Shown: positions 25,725-34,575, numbered from the stretch's first letter. The stretch: DNA of 64,000 nucleotides from JANRKB01 sp033763695 (GCA_033763695.1 JANRKB010000037.1:1-64000); one strand, 5' to 3'. Notes: generated by a model from the sequence alone, not told the origin. Numbers and translations are program-made.

Positions 25725-27044
25725 TTAGTCCGCGAGTTCCTTCTCGTCGATGCGCTTGATGTGCGCGCCGAGCGCAGTCAGGCGATCTTCCATGCGCTCG
25801 TATCCGCGATCAAGGTGGTAGACGCGATTGATGACCGTCGTGCCCTCGGCAGCGAGGCCCGCGAGGACCAGGCCCGCCGACGCACGCAGGTCGCTCGCCA
25901 TGACGGGCGCGCCGATGAGACGACGCACGCCGCTGACGATGACGGACGCGCCCTGACGCATGAGGCGAGCGCCCATGCGGCTCAGTTCGGCGACGTGGAG
26001 GAATCGATCGGGGAAGATGCGCTCGGTGACGACGCTGTTGCCGTCGGCGAGGCACAGGACGGCCATCAACTGGGCCTGCAGGTCGGTCGGGAAGCCCGGG
26101 TGCGGCTGGGTCGTCACTTCGACAGGCTTGAGCGTGCGATCGCAGGTGACACGGACGGTGGCACGCATCGGATCGTTGCTCTCGGGCGTCTTGTGGCAAT
26201 AGATGCCCATCGCCGAGAGCTTGTCAGTCGCGGCCATGAGGGCGTCCATCGGGCAGTTGTCGATGGTCATATCGCCGTTGGTGATGCCGGCGGCCATCAT
26301 GAACGTGCCCGCCTCGATGCGGTCGGGAATCACGGTGTGGTCCGTGCCGCCGAGCTGCTTGACGCCCTCGATGACCAGACGCGGCGAGCCTGCGCCGCTG
26401 ATCTTCGCGCCCATCTTGTTGAGCATGTCGGCCAGGTCAGCGATCTCGGGCTCGCACGCGGCGGACTCGATGATCGTGGTGCCCTTGGCGAGGGCGGCGG
26501 CGCACATGACGTTGGCCGTGCCCAGCACGGTCGAGCCGAAGGTGCCGCCGAGGAAGATGGTCGCGCCGCGCAGGCCGCCTGCGGGAGCCTTGGCGATGAT
26601 GTCGCCGCCTTCGAGGGTGATGTGCGCGCCCAGGGCGGCGAGGCCGCGGAGGTGCAGGTCAACGGGACGGTCGCCGATGGCGCAGCCGCCGGGCATGGAG
26701 ACGCGGGCGTAGCCGCGCTTGGCGAGCAGCGGGCCGAGGGTTGAGATCGAGGCTCGCATCGTGCGCACGATGTCGTAGCGGGCGTGGGAGTTGGAGGCGT
26801 CGGAGGTGTGGAGCGTCATGACGCTCTGGGCCCCGGGCGGCGTCTCGGTGGTGCGCTGGCAGCCCAGCTCGCTGAGCAGGCGCAGCATGTTCTTGATGTC
26901 GGCCAGTTCGGGGATGTCGCGAAGCACGACGGGCTGGTCAGTGAGCAGCACGCCGCAGAGCAGCGGCAGGGCGGCGTTCTTGGAGCCGTTGATCCGAAGC
27001 CGCCCGTAGAGGCGACGCCCACCCTCAATCACAAAAGTATCCAT
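25725..27044 (-). CDS. murA: UDP-N-acetylglucosamine 1-carboxyvinyltransferase
   Basis: 439 residues, slightly longer than E. coli MurA (419). It adds enolpyruvate from PEP to UDP-GlcNAc, the first committed step of peptidoglycan synthesis. The N-terminal INGSKNAALPLL is the substrate-binding Lys-Asn site; the catalytic Cys (fosfomycin target) is C121 in MPGGCAIGDRPVDLHLRGL; the later PHPGFPTDLQAQ is diagnostic. Retention of Cys, not Asp, predicts fosfomycin sensitivity of the enzyme. Its presence fits the view that planctomycetes make peptidoglycan. No cell-wall genes are adjacent. Confidence 0.96.
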   Translation of the reverse strand: MDTFVIEGGRRLYGRLRINGSKNAALPLLCGVLLTDQPVVLRDIPELADIKNMLRLLSELGCQRTTETPPGAQSVMTLHTSDASNSHARYDIVRTMRASISTLGPLLAKRGYARVSMPGGCAIGDRPVDLHLRGLAALGAHITLEGGDIIAKAPAGGLRGATIFLGGTFGSTVLGTANVMCAAALAKGTTIIESAACEPEIADLADMLNKMGAKISGAGSPRLVIEGVKQLGGTDHTVIPDRIEAGTFMMAAGITNGDMTIDNCPMDALMAATDKLSAMGIYCHKTPESNDPMRATVRVTCDRTLKPVEVTTQPHPGFPTDLQAQLMAVLCLADGNSVVTERIFPDRFLHVAELSRMGARLMRQGASVIVSGVRRLIGAPVMASDLRASAGLVLAGLAAEGTTVINRVYHLDRGYERMEDRLTALGAHIKRIDEKELAD

Positions 27045-27441
27045 CTGTGCTCACACTCCGTTGGGCTGACCGCGCGGTCCATCGCGCGGCAAGAGACGCA
27101 ATCAAAGACTGTTCCACGACGCGACCTGTGGAGAACCCGAAAGGTCCGAGTAGTCATCGGCATACACGGCCTTTTTGCTTGGAAAGCCGCGCCGGGCTTG
27201 GCCAAGTGGCCGCACCGACGGCTCAGTTTACCCCGCCGCTACACACGGACTCGGGAGAAGCCACTTTTCGTGCCGCAGACTGGCAAACGGGGCAAGCGTT
27301 TTGGAAGTTCGGGGTGAGCCTCAATCGTGTCCCGACACACGGCACGACGGGGCGCGGGTTTGCCGGGTCCAGTGCGGATCCGCCCGCTCGTCAGGTCTGC
27401 CCGGATGTCAACCGGGATGGTTCAACGCCTGGAGGAATCAC
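27045..27441. other. Divergent intergenic region, murA / fibro-slime gene
   Basis: 397 bases. A GGAGGA ribosome site (27431-27436) precedes the downstream gene. Otherwise I see no convincing promoter box, hairpin or small gene. Confidence 0.5.
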
Positions 27442-28398
27442 ATGCTTCGCCGCAATGCATCTCGCAACAGCCTCGGCCTGCTCACGCTCGCCGGCGTCGC
27501 CACGCTTGCCGCGGCCGCGGGCAGCCAGACCCAGACGGCTGGCTCAAGCTCGCAGGCCGGTTCGAACGACGCCTTCGCGAATCTTCCCAGCACGATGACC
27601 CTCACGGGCGTGATCCGCGACGTGAAGGAGCGCACCGTCACGGGCGGACACCCCGACTTTGAGCGTCAGCCCACCGCTGGCTTTGGCCACTACGTCGGCA
27701 TGGTCGCCGACAACCTCGACGCGGACGGCAAGCCCGCCTTCGCCTCGACCGGCTATAAAGTCTCCGGCCAGTCGACGGACGCCAAGGGCGTCGCCCGCGT
27801 CCCCAACAAGTCGTACGTCGCCGCCGCGACCGGCGACAAGAACGGCTCGTTCTCCAGCAGCGCCGGTGGCGCGCTGACGACAGCGGACAACTTCAGCAAG
27901 TGGTTCCGCGACGTGCCGGGCCTAAACGTCTCCAAGCCGCTCTCGATTGAACTCGTCCGCACCGCCGGTACCAACGTCTACACCTTCAACGACAAGACCG
28001 ACGCCAAGTACAAGTCGCTCGGCGGATTCTTCCCGATCAACGGCGACCTCTTGGGCAACTCGGGCGGCAGCACCCCCAACCAGAACTTCCACTTCACGTT
28101 TGAGCTCGAAACCGAGTTCATCTACGAGAAGGGCAAGGGTCAGGTCTTCACCTTCACCGGTGACGACGACGTGTGGGTCTTCATCGACGGCAAACTCGTC
28201 ATCGACATCGGCGGCGTCCACTCGGCCGTGTCGCAGTCGATCAACCTCGACCGCCTCACCTGGCTGAACGACGGCCAGTCGTACAAACTCAAGTTCTTCT
28301 TCGCCGAACGCAACCGCACCCAGTCGAACTTCCGCATCGATACGACGATGGTGATGCGGACCGTGCAGCCCCCGGCCACCAGCGGCGTGTTCGACTAA
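27442..28398 (+). CDS. Secreted fibro-slime domain protein
   Basis: 318 residues. The signal peptide ends in the run ATLAAAAGSQ (about residue 26). A Ser/Gly/Gln linker leads into a fibro-slime/PA14-like domain: LTGVIRDVKE, GDDDVWVFIDGKLVIDIGG (the calcium-binding signature of the family) and LKFFFAERNRTQSNFRIDT. It has no C-terminal sorting motif, ending in TSGVFD. Fibro-slime domains occur in secreted carbohydrate- or cell-binding proteins. The ATG has GGAGGA 5 nt upstream. It is transcribed alone, with a terminator about 160 nt downstream. Confidence 0.85.
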   Translation: MLRRNASRNSLGLLTLAGVATLAAAAGSQTQTAGSSSQAGSNDAFANLPSTMTLTGVIRDVKERTVTGGHPDFERQPTAGFGHYVGMVADNLDADGKPAFASTGYKVSGQSTDAKGVARVPNKSYVAAATGDKNGSFSSSAGGALTTADNFSKWFRDVPGLNVSKPLSIELVRTAGTNVYTFNDKTDAKYKSLGGFFPINGDLLGNSGGSTPNQNFHFTFELETEFIYEKGKGQVFTFTGDDDVWVFIDGKLVIDIGGVHSAVSQSINLDRLTWLNDGQSYKLKFFFAERNRTQSNFRIDTTMVMRTVQPPATSGVFD

Positions 28399-28560
28399 GC
28401 CTGAGTTTCCCCCGTTGCCCCTCGCAGGCCTGACACACCGCCCGCGGGGAGAGAGAGACCCGGACCGTCGGCGGGACCGCCCCGCCGATGGTCCGCGGGT
28501 TCGAGGCAACGACGATCATCCGATCCTCCGTGTGTGTCTGGTTTGAAGCAGGATTCCCAC

Positions 28561-28600
28561 GCCCGGGCTTGCCAGTGTTGGCGGCCCGGGCGGTTTTTTG
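28561..28600 (+). terminator. Terminator downstream of fibro-slime gene
   Basis: GCCCGGG (28561-28567) pairs with CCCGGGC (28585-28591), then GGTTTTTTG. It lies between convergent genes. Confidence 0.75.
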
Positions 28601-28607
28601 CTTCAAG

Positions 28608-28637
28608 CAAAAACCGCGAGGCTCTCGCCACGCGGTT
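28608..28637 (-). terminator. Terminator downstream of efp
   Basis: On the minus strand AACCGCG (complement of 28631-28637) pairs with CGCGGTT (complement of 28612-28618), followed by TTTTTGC. It lies about 30 nt after the efp stop, back to back with the plus-strand terminator. Confidence 0.75.
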
Positions 28638-28665
28638 GGTTGCGTTCTCAGGTTGTCGCGTCGGC

Positions 28666-29220
28666 TCAGGCGCGGCTGAGGTACGAACCATCGAGCGTGG
28701 AGACCTTCAGCGTCTCGCCCTGCTTGATGAACGCGGGGACGCGCACCTTCAGGCCCGTCTCCATCTCCGCGTCCTTGGTCTGGTTGGTGACCGTCGCGCC
28801 CTTCACTTCCGGCGGGCAGTCCTTGACGATCAACTCGACCGACGCGGGGAGTTCGATCGAAACCGGGGTGCCTTCGCTCAGCAGCACGATGCACTTGCTG
28901 TTGGGCCGCATGTACAGCAGCGAATCGCCCAGCAGCTTGGCCGGCATCTCGCTCTGCTCGTAGTTCTCGGTGTCCATGAACGTCGCGCCGTTGGAGTCGG
29001 AGTAGAGGTACTCCATCTCGCGGCGGTCGAGGTCGACGACTTCGATGTCGTCGCTCGAGCCTAGGCGCTTCTCGAGCGTCTTGCCGCTGACGATCTCGCG
29101 ATACTTGATCTGGATGAAGGCACGCAGGTTGCCGGGCGTGCGATGTTCGACGCCGGTGAGCACGGAGAGCTTGCCGTCGAGCTTGATACCCAGGCCGGGA
29201 CGCAGATCAGTCGCCTTCAT
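28666..29220 (-). CDS. efp: Translation elongation factor P
   Basis: 184 residues, normal length, three beta-barrel domains. EF-P rescues ribosomes stalled at polyproline. Family marks seen: MKATDLRPGLGIKLDGK, YLYSDSNGATFMDTENYEQ and the terminal TLDGSYLSRA. The loop that reaches the P-site tRNA reads HRTPGNLRAF, so the tip residue that is a modified Lys in E. coli (PGKGQAF) is Asn31 here. It carries neither the Lys used by EpmA or Bacillus-type systems nor the Arg of the EarP type. The ATG at 29218-29220 has AAGAGG upstream; the frame is open another 54 codons but without family similarity. Confidence 0.95.
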   Translation of the reverse strand: MKATDLRPGLGIKLDGKLSVLTGVEHRTPGNLRAFIQIKYREIVSGKTLEKRLGSSDDIEVVDLDRREMEYLYSDSNGATFMDTENYEQSEMPAKLLGDSLLYMRPNSKCIVLLSEGTPVSIELPASVELIVKDCPPEVKGATVTNQTKDAEMETGLKVRVPAFIKQGETLKVSTLDGSYLSRA

Positions 29221-29412
29221 CGCAAAACCTCTTCTTGAAGTGCTCCGAGCACAACCGCCGCGCCGCCTCAGACAGCCCGCGAAACTCGGATGATGCCAAC
29301 AAACCGTACAAAAACCGCCCGCGTGTGCCGTACGCGGGGTCGCAATCGTAGGCTTGATTCGTGCGGCGGCCCAACGGACCAAGACGCGGGCCGCCAGACG
29401 TCGCGCCCAACT

Positions 29413-29958
29413 TCAGTGGTGGGCGTGGGCCTCGTCCTTCACGCTGTTGATGGCGCGGATGACGCCTTCAACGGTGACATTCTCGTGCAGGTGCTCATCG
29501 ATGAGGGCCGCGGGGGCGGTGCCGCACGAGCCGAGGCACTCGACCTCGATGAGCGTGAAGCGGCCGTCGTCGGTGGTTTCGCCGACGTCGATGCCGAGGT
29601 GGTCCTTGATGGCCTGGGTGATCTTGGGCTGGCCGCAGAACTCGCACGCGATCGAGCGGCAGACTGCGATCAGGTGCTTGCCCTTGGGCTTGAGCCAGTA
29701 TTCCTCATAGAACGACGCCGTGTCGATCACCTCGGCGGGGGCCACTTCGAGGAACGCGGCGACTTCCTTCATGGCCTGCGGCGGGATCCAGCCGTAGGCG
29801 TGCTGAATCTCATGCAGGCAGGGCAGGAGCGCGCCCTTCTTCCGCTCATAGCGGGGCAGAATCTCGCGCGTGAGGCGGTCCTTCATCGACGCCGTGAGAT
29901 ACGGCTGGTCGCGGAGTTCAATCTTGGTGGTCGCGGACGGTTTGGTGATCCAGGCCAT
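29413..29958 (-). CDS. nuoE: NuoE-like [2Fe-2S] thioredoxin-fold subunit
   Basis: 181 residues. NuoE carries the N1a [2Fe-2S] cluster of the NADH-oxidising arm of complex I. The four ligands are in CRSIAC (C-x4-C) and CLGSC (C-x3-C), the NuoE pattern, and the N-terminal helical part (ALLPCLHEIQHAYGWIPP) matches the family. The ATG at 29956-29958 is chosen on family length. NuoF, NuoG and other complex I genes are not adjacent, so this copy could serve complex I from a separate locus, or a formate dehydrogenase or [FeFe]-hydrogenase that uses a NuoE-like subunit. Confidence 0.85.
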   Translation of the reverse strand: MAWITKPSATTKIELRDQPYLTASMKDRLTREILPRYERKKGALLPCLHEIQHAYGWIPPQAMKEVAAFLEVAPAEVIDTASFYEEYWLKPKGKHLIAVCRSIACEFCGQPKITQAIKDHLGIDVGETTDDGRFTLIEVECLGSCGTAPAALIDEHLHENVTVEGVIRAINSVKDEAHAHH

Positions 29959-30163
29959 AGACCCGCATCCTAGCGACGCCAAGGCGGCTTTGGCGAGCCC
30001 AAGCGACCCAATCAAACACCGACGGCTTCGGGAGAACGCCGTCGCCGATTGTGGTGATGGCCCGCGACAGCCCACATGGCAACTGCGGCGTCTCAGTGTT
30101 CTTGCTGAATAACCATGAGATCGCGGCCGATGACGCGGAGGTTCTCCAAACGGAGGTGGTGCG

Positions 30164-32110
30164 ATGTCGTTGTCTATCAAGAAGAGTCTGTTCATTCTGA
30201 CGGCAATCGGTCCTGTGTTTGCGGCCGCGATCGGCGTCGCAGGACTCGTGGGCCTGCACGAGGTCGAGCAGCAGACCGACGCGCTGGGCATCACGACGTC
30301 TGCGCTGCGGAATCACATGGAGTGCGACATGATGCACGACGCGCTCCGCGCCGACGTGCTCGCCTCACTGATTGCCAAAACCGACGAGGATCGTCACGCG
30401 GTCGACGCGGACTTGGCGGAGCACGCGAAGTCATTCACCGAACACCTCACAGAGAACGATGCGCTGCCGCTGGATGAGGAAGTGAAGGCGGGCATCTCCA
30501 AGGTGCGCCCCGCTCTTGACGCATACATCGCTGGCGCAAAGGACATCATCAGCGTTGCCGCTCGCGATCGTGCCGCGGCGGATGCGAAGATGCCCGAGTT
30601 CCTCTCGCTGTTCTCAACGCTTGAAGACGAGATGGCTCAACTGAGCGACCTGATTGAATCACGCGTCGAAACGACCAAGGCTGCCGGTGCTGAGGCCCGC
30701 AGCCACGCCAGCACGCTCATGATCGCTGGTTGGGGCACGGCCTCTCTGGCGATGGCAAGCATCGGCGTGGTCCTCGGCCGTCGCCTGTCAACACGCATTT
30801 CGCATGTGACGAATCGACTCAAGAGCATCGCGAGCGGCGATGGCGATCTTGCGACCCGCATCATCGACATCCAGGGTCATGACGAGATCGCCGAACTGGC
30901 CCGCAGCTTCAACGCCTTCTCACGCCACATCCATGACATCATGAAGGATGTATCCAGCGTGACGACCAACGTGCGTGCGACCAGCGACGAGATCGCAACG
31001 TCGATGGCGGCCGCCAACACGGTGGTCGAAGCCCAGACACAATCGGTGCACCAGATCGCCGCGGCGATCGAGCAGCTCTCGTCCTCGGTGACCGAGGTCG
31101 CCAAGGGATCGCGTGACGCGTCGGGGACGGCGAGCGAGGCCGGCACGAACGCCAAGCAGGGGCAGGCCGTCATCGGTCAGTCCATCGAGAGCATGCATCG
31201 CATCGACAAGGTGGTGACGGCGGGTGCGGCACGCGTCAGCGAACTGGGCAAGTGCAGCGAGCAGATCAGCCAGATCATCACCGTCATCCAGGACATCGCC
31301 GATCAGACCAACCTGCTCGCGCTCAACGCCGCGATTGAGGCGGCCCGAGCCGGCGAGCACGGGCGCGGCTTCGCGGTCGTGGCAGATGAAGTGCGCAAGC
31401 TTGCCGAACGCACGAGCACGGCAACGCGTCAGGTTGCGGATTCGATCCACACCATCCAGAGCGAGACGACCGCCGCGATCCAGGGCATGACCAGCGGAGC
31501 CAACGAGGTTCGCGCCGGCGTGAAGCTCGCGGGGACCGCACAGACGAGCCTGGACGCCATCGTGACGACCGCCACGCAGACCGCGGAGATGATCGGATCG
31601 ATCGCCGCCGCCGTCGACGAGCAGCGCTCGGCGAGCGATGACATCACGCAGCGCACGTCGGAGATCCGCAACTCGACCAACGAGGCCAAGTCGCGAGTCG
31701 AGAGCTCGGCGGCAGCCGCGGCGTCGCTGCTGCGAGAGGCGGTCAAGCTGCACGAGGTCGTGACCAAGTTCCAGCTCGATCGTCGCGCCGGCACGCTGCA
31801 ATGCACGCGTGTGCTCGCGACGGGCCTGACGAGCAACGTCGGTGAACTCGTCAACGTCTCGCTCAGCGGCATGCAGTTCCGCAGCCGCGGCACGAAGGTT
31901 CGCGCTGGCCAGAGCCTCACGTACACGCTGGGTGGCAGTGGCGTCCCGACGATGACGCTGACGGGCCGCGTGATCTGGGCGACGGAGCGCAACGGGCTGA
32001 CGTACTGCGGCGTTGAGCACGGACGCTTGGTGAACGAGTTGGCTCAGTTCGTCGAGGACGGCATCCGCGACAACCGTCTTGCCGAGGACCTGGCTGCCGC
32101 CGCCGCATAA
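30164..32110 (+). CDS. Methyl-accepting chemotaxis protein with C-terminal PilZ-like domain
   Basis: 648 residues. TM1 is about 8-30; a periplasmic helical sensor (about 31-178) of four-helix-bundle type follows; TM2 is about 180-200, then HAMP (LSTRISHVTNRLKSIASGDGDL). The signalling hairpin tip is IQDIADQTNLLALNAAIEAA followed by GRGFAVVADEVRKLAERT, diagnostic for chemoreceptors. After the coiled coil, residues 550-640 form a PilZ-like barrel with VSLSGMQFRSRG, preceded by Asn in place of the motif Asp, and no RxxxR in the expected place. Binding of c-di-GMP is therefore doubtful. GGAGG lies 7 nt before the ATG. No che genes are nearby. Confidence 0.92.
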   Translation: MSLSIKKSLFILTAIGPVFAAAIGVAGLVGLHEVEQQTDALGITTSALRNHMECDMMHDALRADVLASLIAKTDEDRHAVDADLAEHAKSFTEHLTENDALPLDEEVKAGISKVRPALDAYIAGAKDIISVAARDRAAADAKMPEFLSLFSTLEDEMAQLSDLIESRVETTKAAGAEARSHASTLMIAGWGTASLAMASIGVVLGRRLSTRISHVTNRLKSIASGDGDLATRIIDIQGHDEIAELARSFNAFSRHIHDIMKDVSSVTTNVRATSDEIATSMAAANTVVEAQTQSVHQIAAAIEQLSSSVTEVAKGSRDASGTASEAGTNAKQGQAVIGQSIESMHRIDKVVTAGAARVSELGKCSEQISQIITVIQDIADQTNLLALNAAIEAARAGEHGRGFAVVADEVRKLAERTSTATRQVADSIHTIQSETTAAIQGMTSGANEVRAGVKLAGTAQTSLDAIVTTATQTAEMIGSIAAAVDEQRSASDDITQRTSEIRNSTNEAKSRVESSAAAAASLLREAVKLHEVVTKFQLDRRAGTLQCTRVLATGLTSNVGELVNVSLSGMQFRSRGTKVRAGQSLTYTLGGSGVPTMTLTGRVIWATERNGLTYCGVEHGRLVNELAQFVEDGIRDNRLAEDLAAAAA

Positions 32111-32140
32111 CTCCCGTCAATCAACGCAAGCACCCCAAAT

Positions 32141-32165
32141 CCGCCCGCAAGGGCGGTTTTTGTTT
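32141..32165 (+). terminator. Terminator after the chemoreceptor gene
   Basis: CCGCCC and GGGCGG enclose GCAA, a GNRA-type loop, followed by TTTTTGTTT. It lies about 30 nt after the stop. Confidence 0.85.
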
Positions 32166-32211
32166 GGAACAAATTGGCATAGCAACGGACAAAGTGTGTG
32201 GTAGACTCAAA

Positions 32212-32221
32212 GTTCTAGAAC
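32212..32221. promoter_or_regulatory. Perfect 10-bp palindrome upstream of tagged protein gene
   Basis: GTTCTAGAAC lies 62 nt before the start codon at 32284, in an AT-richer stretch that probably holds the promoter. A nearly identical site occurs at 53720-53729. It may be an operator half-site pair; the function is unknown. Confidence 0.3.
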
Positions 32222-32283
32222 CTTTCCGCTCTGCCCTGCGCAGAATAGGGTAGGTTCTGTGTTGTCGCCCCCGGAGACCAGAG

Positions 32284-33324
32284 ATGAAGATTACCCTCGC
32301 CGCCGTTGCCGGCTCGCTTGTCCTCGCGTCCGCCGCCGTTGCCGCCGACCCGTACTACATGGTCGTCAACAGCGGTTCGAAGTACATCATGCTCTTTGAC
32401 AAGAGCAACGGCCAAGTGGTGAACGATCAGTGGATCGATCTATTCACGGCCAACCCGAGCGCGGGCACGATCAAGGACGCAATCCAGGTGCTCAATGAGA
32501 TCTGGGTGAGCGACCAGTCGAGTGCGCAGATCTATCGCTTCAAGGCCGACAAGACCGCGCCGACCTACCTCGGCACGATCACCGATGCCGGACTGAACAA
32601 CATCCGCGGCATGGCGTTCGACGGCACCACCGTGTACGTGACGTGCGGCGCGAACACAGGCGCCGGCTTCGCGGCAGGTGTCGTGCGCATGACGCGCAGC
32701 GGCACCGTGCTCGACAAGTTCACCACCAACCTCGCCAGCCCTTTCGACGTGTTCGTTGCTGGAAACGAACTGCTCGTCGGCGACTTCACCAACGACGACA
32801 TCGGCCGCTATCAGCCCGACGGCACGTACGTCGCGGATTTGGTTTCGATCGCAACGCCCGCGGGCATGCGTGCACCGCAGCAGATCACGCTGAGCAACGC
32901 GGGCAACGTGCTCGTGGGCGGCTTCAGCGTGCCGGCGGGCATTTATCTGTTCAATCCGACGAGCGGCGCACAGCTCAACTTCTATGCCGTCGGCGGCGTG
33001 CGCGGCACGGCGCAACTGGATGACGGACGCTATCTGTGGTGCGACGGCGTCGGCCTGAACGCGTACAACGCGACGGCCAACAGCAACAGCCGCATCTACG
33101 GCGGGTCGGCGAGCAGCAGCTGCCAGTACATCAACCTGGTTGACTTTGATGCCGTCGGCTGCCCGGCGGACTTCAACGGCGACGGCTTCCTCGATTTCAC
33201 CGACTTCGATGATTTCGTCGGCGCGTTCGAGGCGGGCACGGCAAACGCCGACTTCAACGGCGATGGCTTCCTCGACTTCACCGACTTCGACGACTTCGTC
33301 GCAGCCTTTGAGGCGGGGTGCTGA
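32284..33324 (+). CDS. Secreted propeller-like protein with EF-hand/Gly-Cys tag (copy 1)
   Basis: 346 residues. The signal peptide MKITLAAVAGSLVLASAAVAAD is short and clear. The body has repeating strands such as NNIRGMAFDGTTVYVT, SPFDVFVAGNELLVGDF and APQQITLSNAGNVLVGGF, spaced like blades of an NHL- or YVTN-type beta-propeller. The C-terminus is GCPADFNGDGFLDFTDFDDF, a spacer, a second loop, and AFEAGC. It is a paralogue of the next gene (33526-34575), which has the same layout. The two are probably co-transcribed, with a 200-bp gap holding a heptamer repeat. A secreted, calcium-binding surface protein is inferred. Confidence 0.8.
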   Translation: MKITLAAVAGSLVLASAAVAADPYYMVVNSGSKYIMLFDKSNGQVVNDQWIDLFTANPSAGTIKDAIQVLNEIWVSDQSSAQIYRFKADKTAPTYLGTITDAGLNNIRGMAFDGTTVYVTCGANTGAGFAAGVVRMTRSGTVLDKFTTNLASPFDVFVAGNELLVGDFTNDDIGRYQPDGTYVADLVSIATPAGMRAPQQITLSNAGNVLVGGFSVPAGIYLFNPTSGAQLNFYAVGGVRGTAQLDDGRYLWCDGVGLNAYNATANSNSRIYGGSASSSCQYINLVDFDAVGCPADFNGDGFLDFTDFDDFVGAFEAGTANADFNGDGFLDFTDFDDFVAAFEAGC

Positions 33325-33330
33325 AGAGGG

Positions 33331-33372
33331 CATTAGTCATTAGTCATTAGGCATTGGGCATTGGGCATTCGT
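33331..33372. repeat. Heptanucleotide tandem repeat (CATTAGT family)
   Basis: Six consecutive 7-bp units: CATTAGT, CATTAGT, CATTAGG, CATTGGG, CATTGGG, CATTCGT. It lies 6 nt after the stop of the upstream gene. It resembles the short tandemly repeated repetitive (STRR) heptamers known from cyanobacterial genomes. Confidence 0.85.
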
Positions 33373-33525
33373 GGAGGCACAAATGTCGCACCGCGGTGGG
33401 CGGCGCTCGGCGTTTGGCTCAGGCTCGGTCCCTCGAGATCGATAGAGATACACAGTCAAGTGCCGCGCACGCCCAGATACTACACGTGCTCGGAATAGAG
33501 CGACTCTCGCTAAGGAATGTGATTC

Positions 33526-34575
33526 ATGAAGTCTGCGATGATTGCCGTGTTGGCCGCTGCCGCGTGTGCGCCCGTTGCCGTGGCGGAGGACTCGTACCTG
33601 ATGATCTGCAACAGCGGATCGCGGTACATCATGCTGTTCGACAAGACGACCGGCGCGGTGGTCAACGATCAGTGGATCGACTTGTTCAACACGGGCGAGA
33701 CGTCCTTCGGCATCATCCGTGACGCCATTCAAGTCGGCAACCAGATCTGGGTGAGTGATCAGGGCACGCCCGGCAACATCTATCGCTTCACCGCGAGCAA
33801 GACCGCTCCGGCCTTCATTGACACCATCGTCGTCGGCGGCGGCGGCAACATCCGCGGCATGGCCTACAACGGCAGCGTGATCTACGTCACGCAGAGCGGC
33901 ACGTTGCCTGACAACAGCCGCGACCCGCGCGTGGTCATGTACAACCGGCTTGGCTCACAGCTCGGCACGTTCACCTCGGCCAACCTTGGCAGCCCGTTTG
34001 ATGCGCTCATCGCGGGCAACGAAGTGCTGGTGTCCGACTTCAACAATGACACGGTGCTGCGCTATCAGAGCGACGGCACCTACATCGGTGAACTGGTCAG
34101 CAAGACCACGGGCGGCATGAATGCACCGTCGCAGATCGCCTTCAACAACGCGGGCAACTTGATCGCGGCGGGCTTCAGCCTGCCCGCAGGCATTTATGTC
34201 TACAACCCCACCACCGGCGCTCAGCTCAACTACTGGTACGCGGGCGGCGTGTCTGGTCTCGCACAGCTCGGCGATGGCCGCTACATCGGCACCGACGGCA
34301 TCAGCGTGAAGGTCTACAACCCCGCAACCAACACCACCAGCGTGATCTACGGCGGGTCGTCGAGCAGCAGCTCGCGCGGCATCAACCTCGTCGACTTCGA
34401 CGCCCTGGGTTGTGCAGCTGACTTCAACGGCGACGGCTTCCTCGACTTCACCGACTTCGATGATTTCGTCGGCGCGTTCGAGGCGGGCAGTGTCAACGCC
34501 GACTTCAATGCCGACGGCTTCCTCGACTTCACCGACTTCGATGATTTTGTCGGTGCGTTCGAGGCGGGCTGCTAA
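33526..34575 (+). CDS. Secreted propeller-like protein with EF-hand/Gly-Cys tag (copy 2)
   Basis: 349 residues, a paralogue of the preceding gene along its whole length (shared: MIC/VVNSGSxYIMLFDK, VVNDQWIDLF, NIRGMA, SPFDA/V, INLVDFDA). The signal peptide ends at APVAVAED. The tag reads GCAADFNGDGFLDFTDFDDF and ends in GAFEAGC. The 70 bases that begin the tag differ from copy 1 at a single position, although the bodies have diverged much more, which suggests gene conversion or constraint on the tag. The function is unknown; it is probably surface displayed or secreted. Confidence 0.8.
   Translation: MKSAMIAVLAAAACAPVAVAEDSYLMICNSGSRYIMLFDKTTGAVVNDQWIDLFNTGETSFGIIRDAIQVGNQIWVSDQGTPGNIYRFTASKTAPAFIDTIVVGGGGNIRGMAYNGSVIYVTQSGTLPDNSRDPRVVMYNRLGSQLGTFTSANLGSPFDALIAGNEVLVSDFNNDTVLRYQSDGTYIGELVSKTTGGMNAPSQIAFNNAGNLIAAGFSLPAGIYVYNPTTGAQLNYWYAGGVSGLAQLGDGRYIGTDGISVKVYNPATNTTSVIYGGSSSSSSRGINLVDFDALGCAADFNGDGFLDFTDFDDFVGAFEAGSVNADFNADGFLDFTDFDDFVGAFEAGC

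Noticed and set aside
33331..33372. The short tandem repeats considered as a CRISPR array.
   Set aside because: Units are 7-8 bp with no unique spacers and no cas genes nearby.
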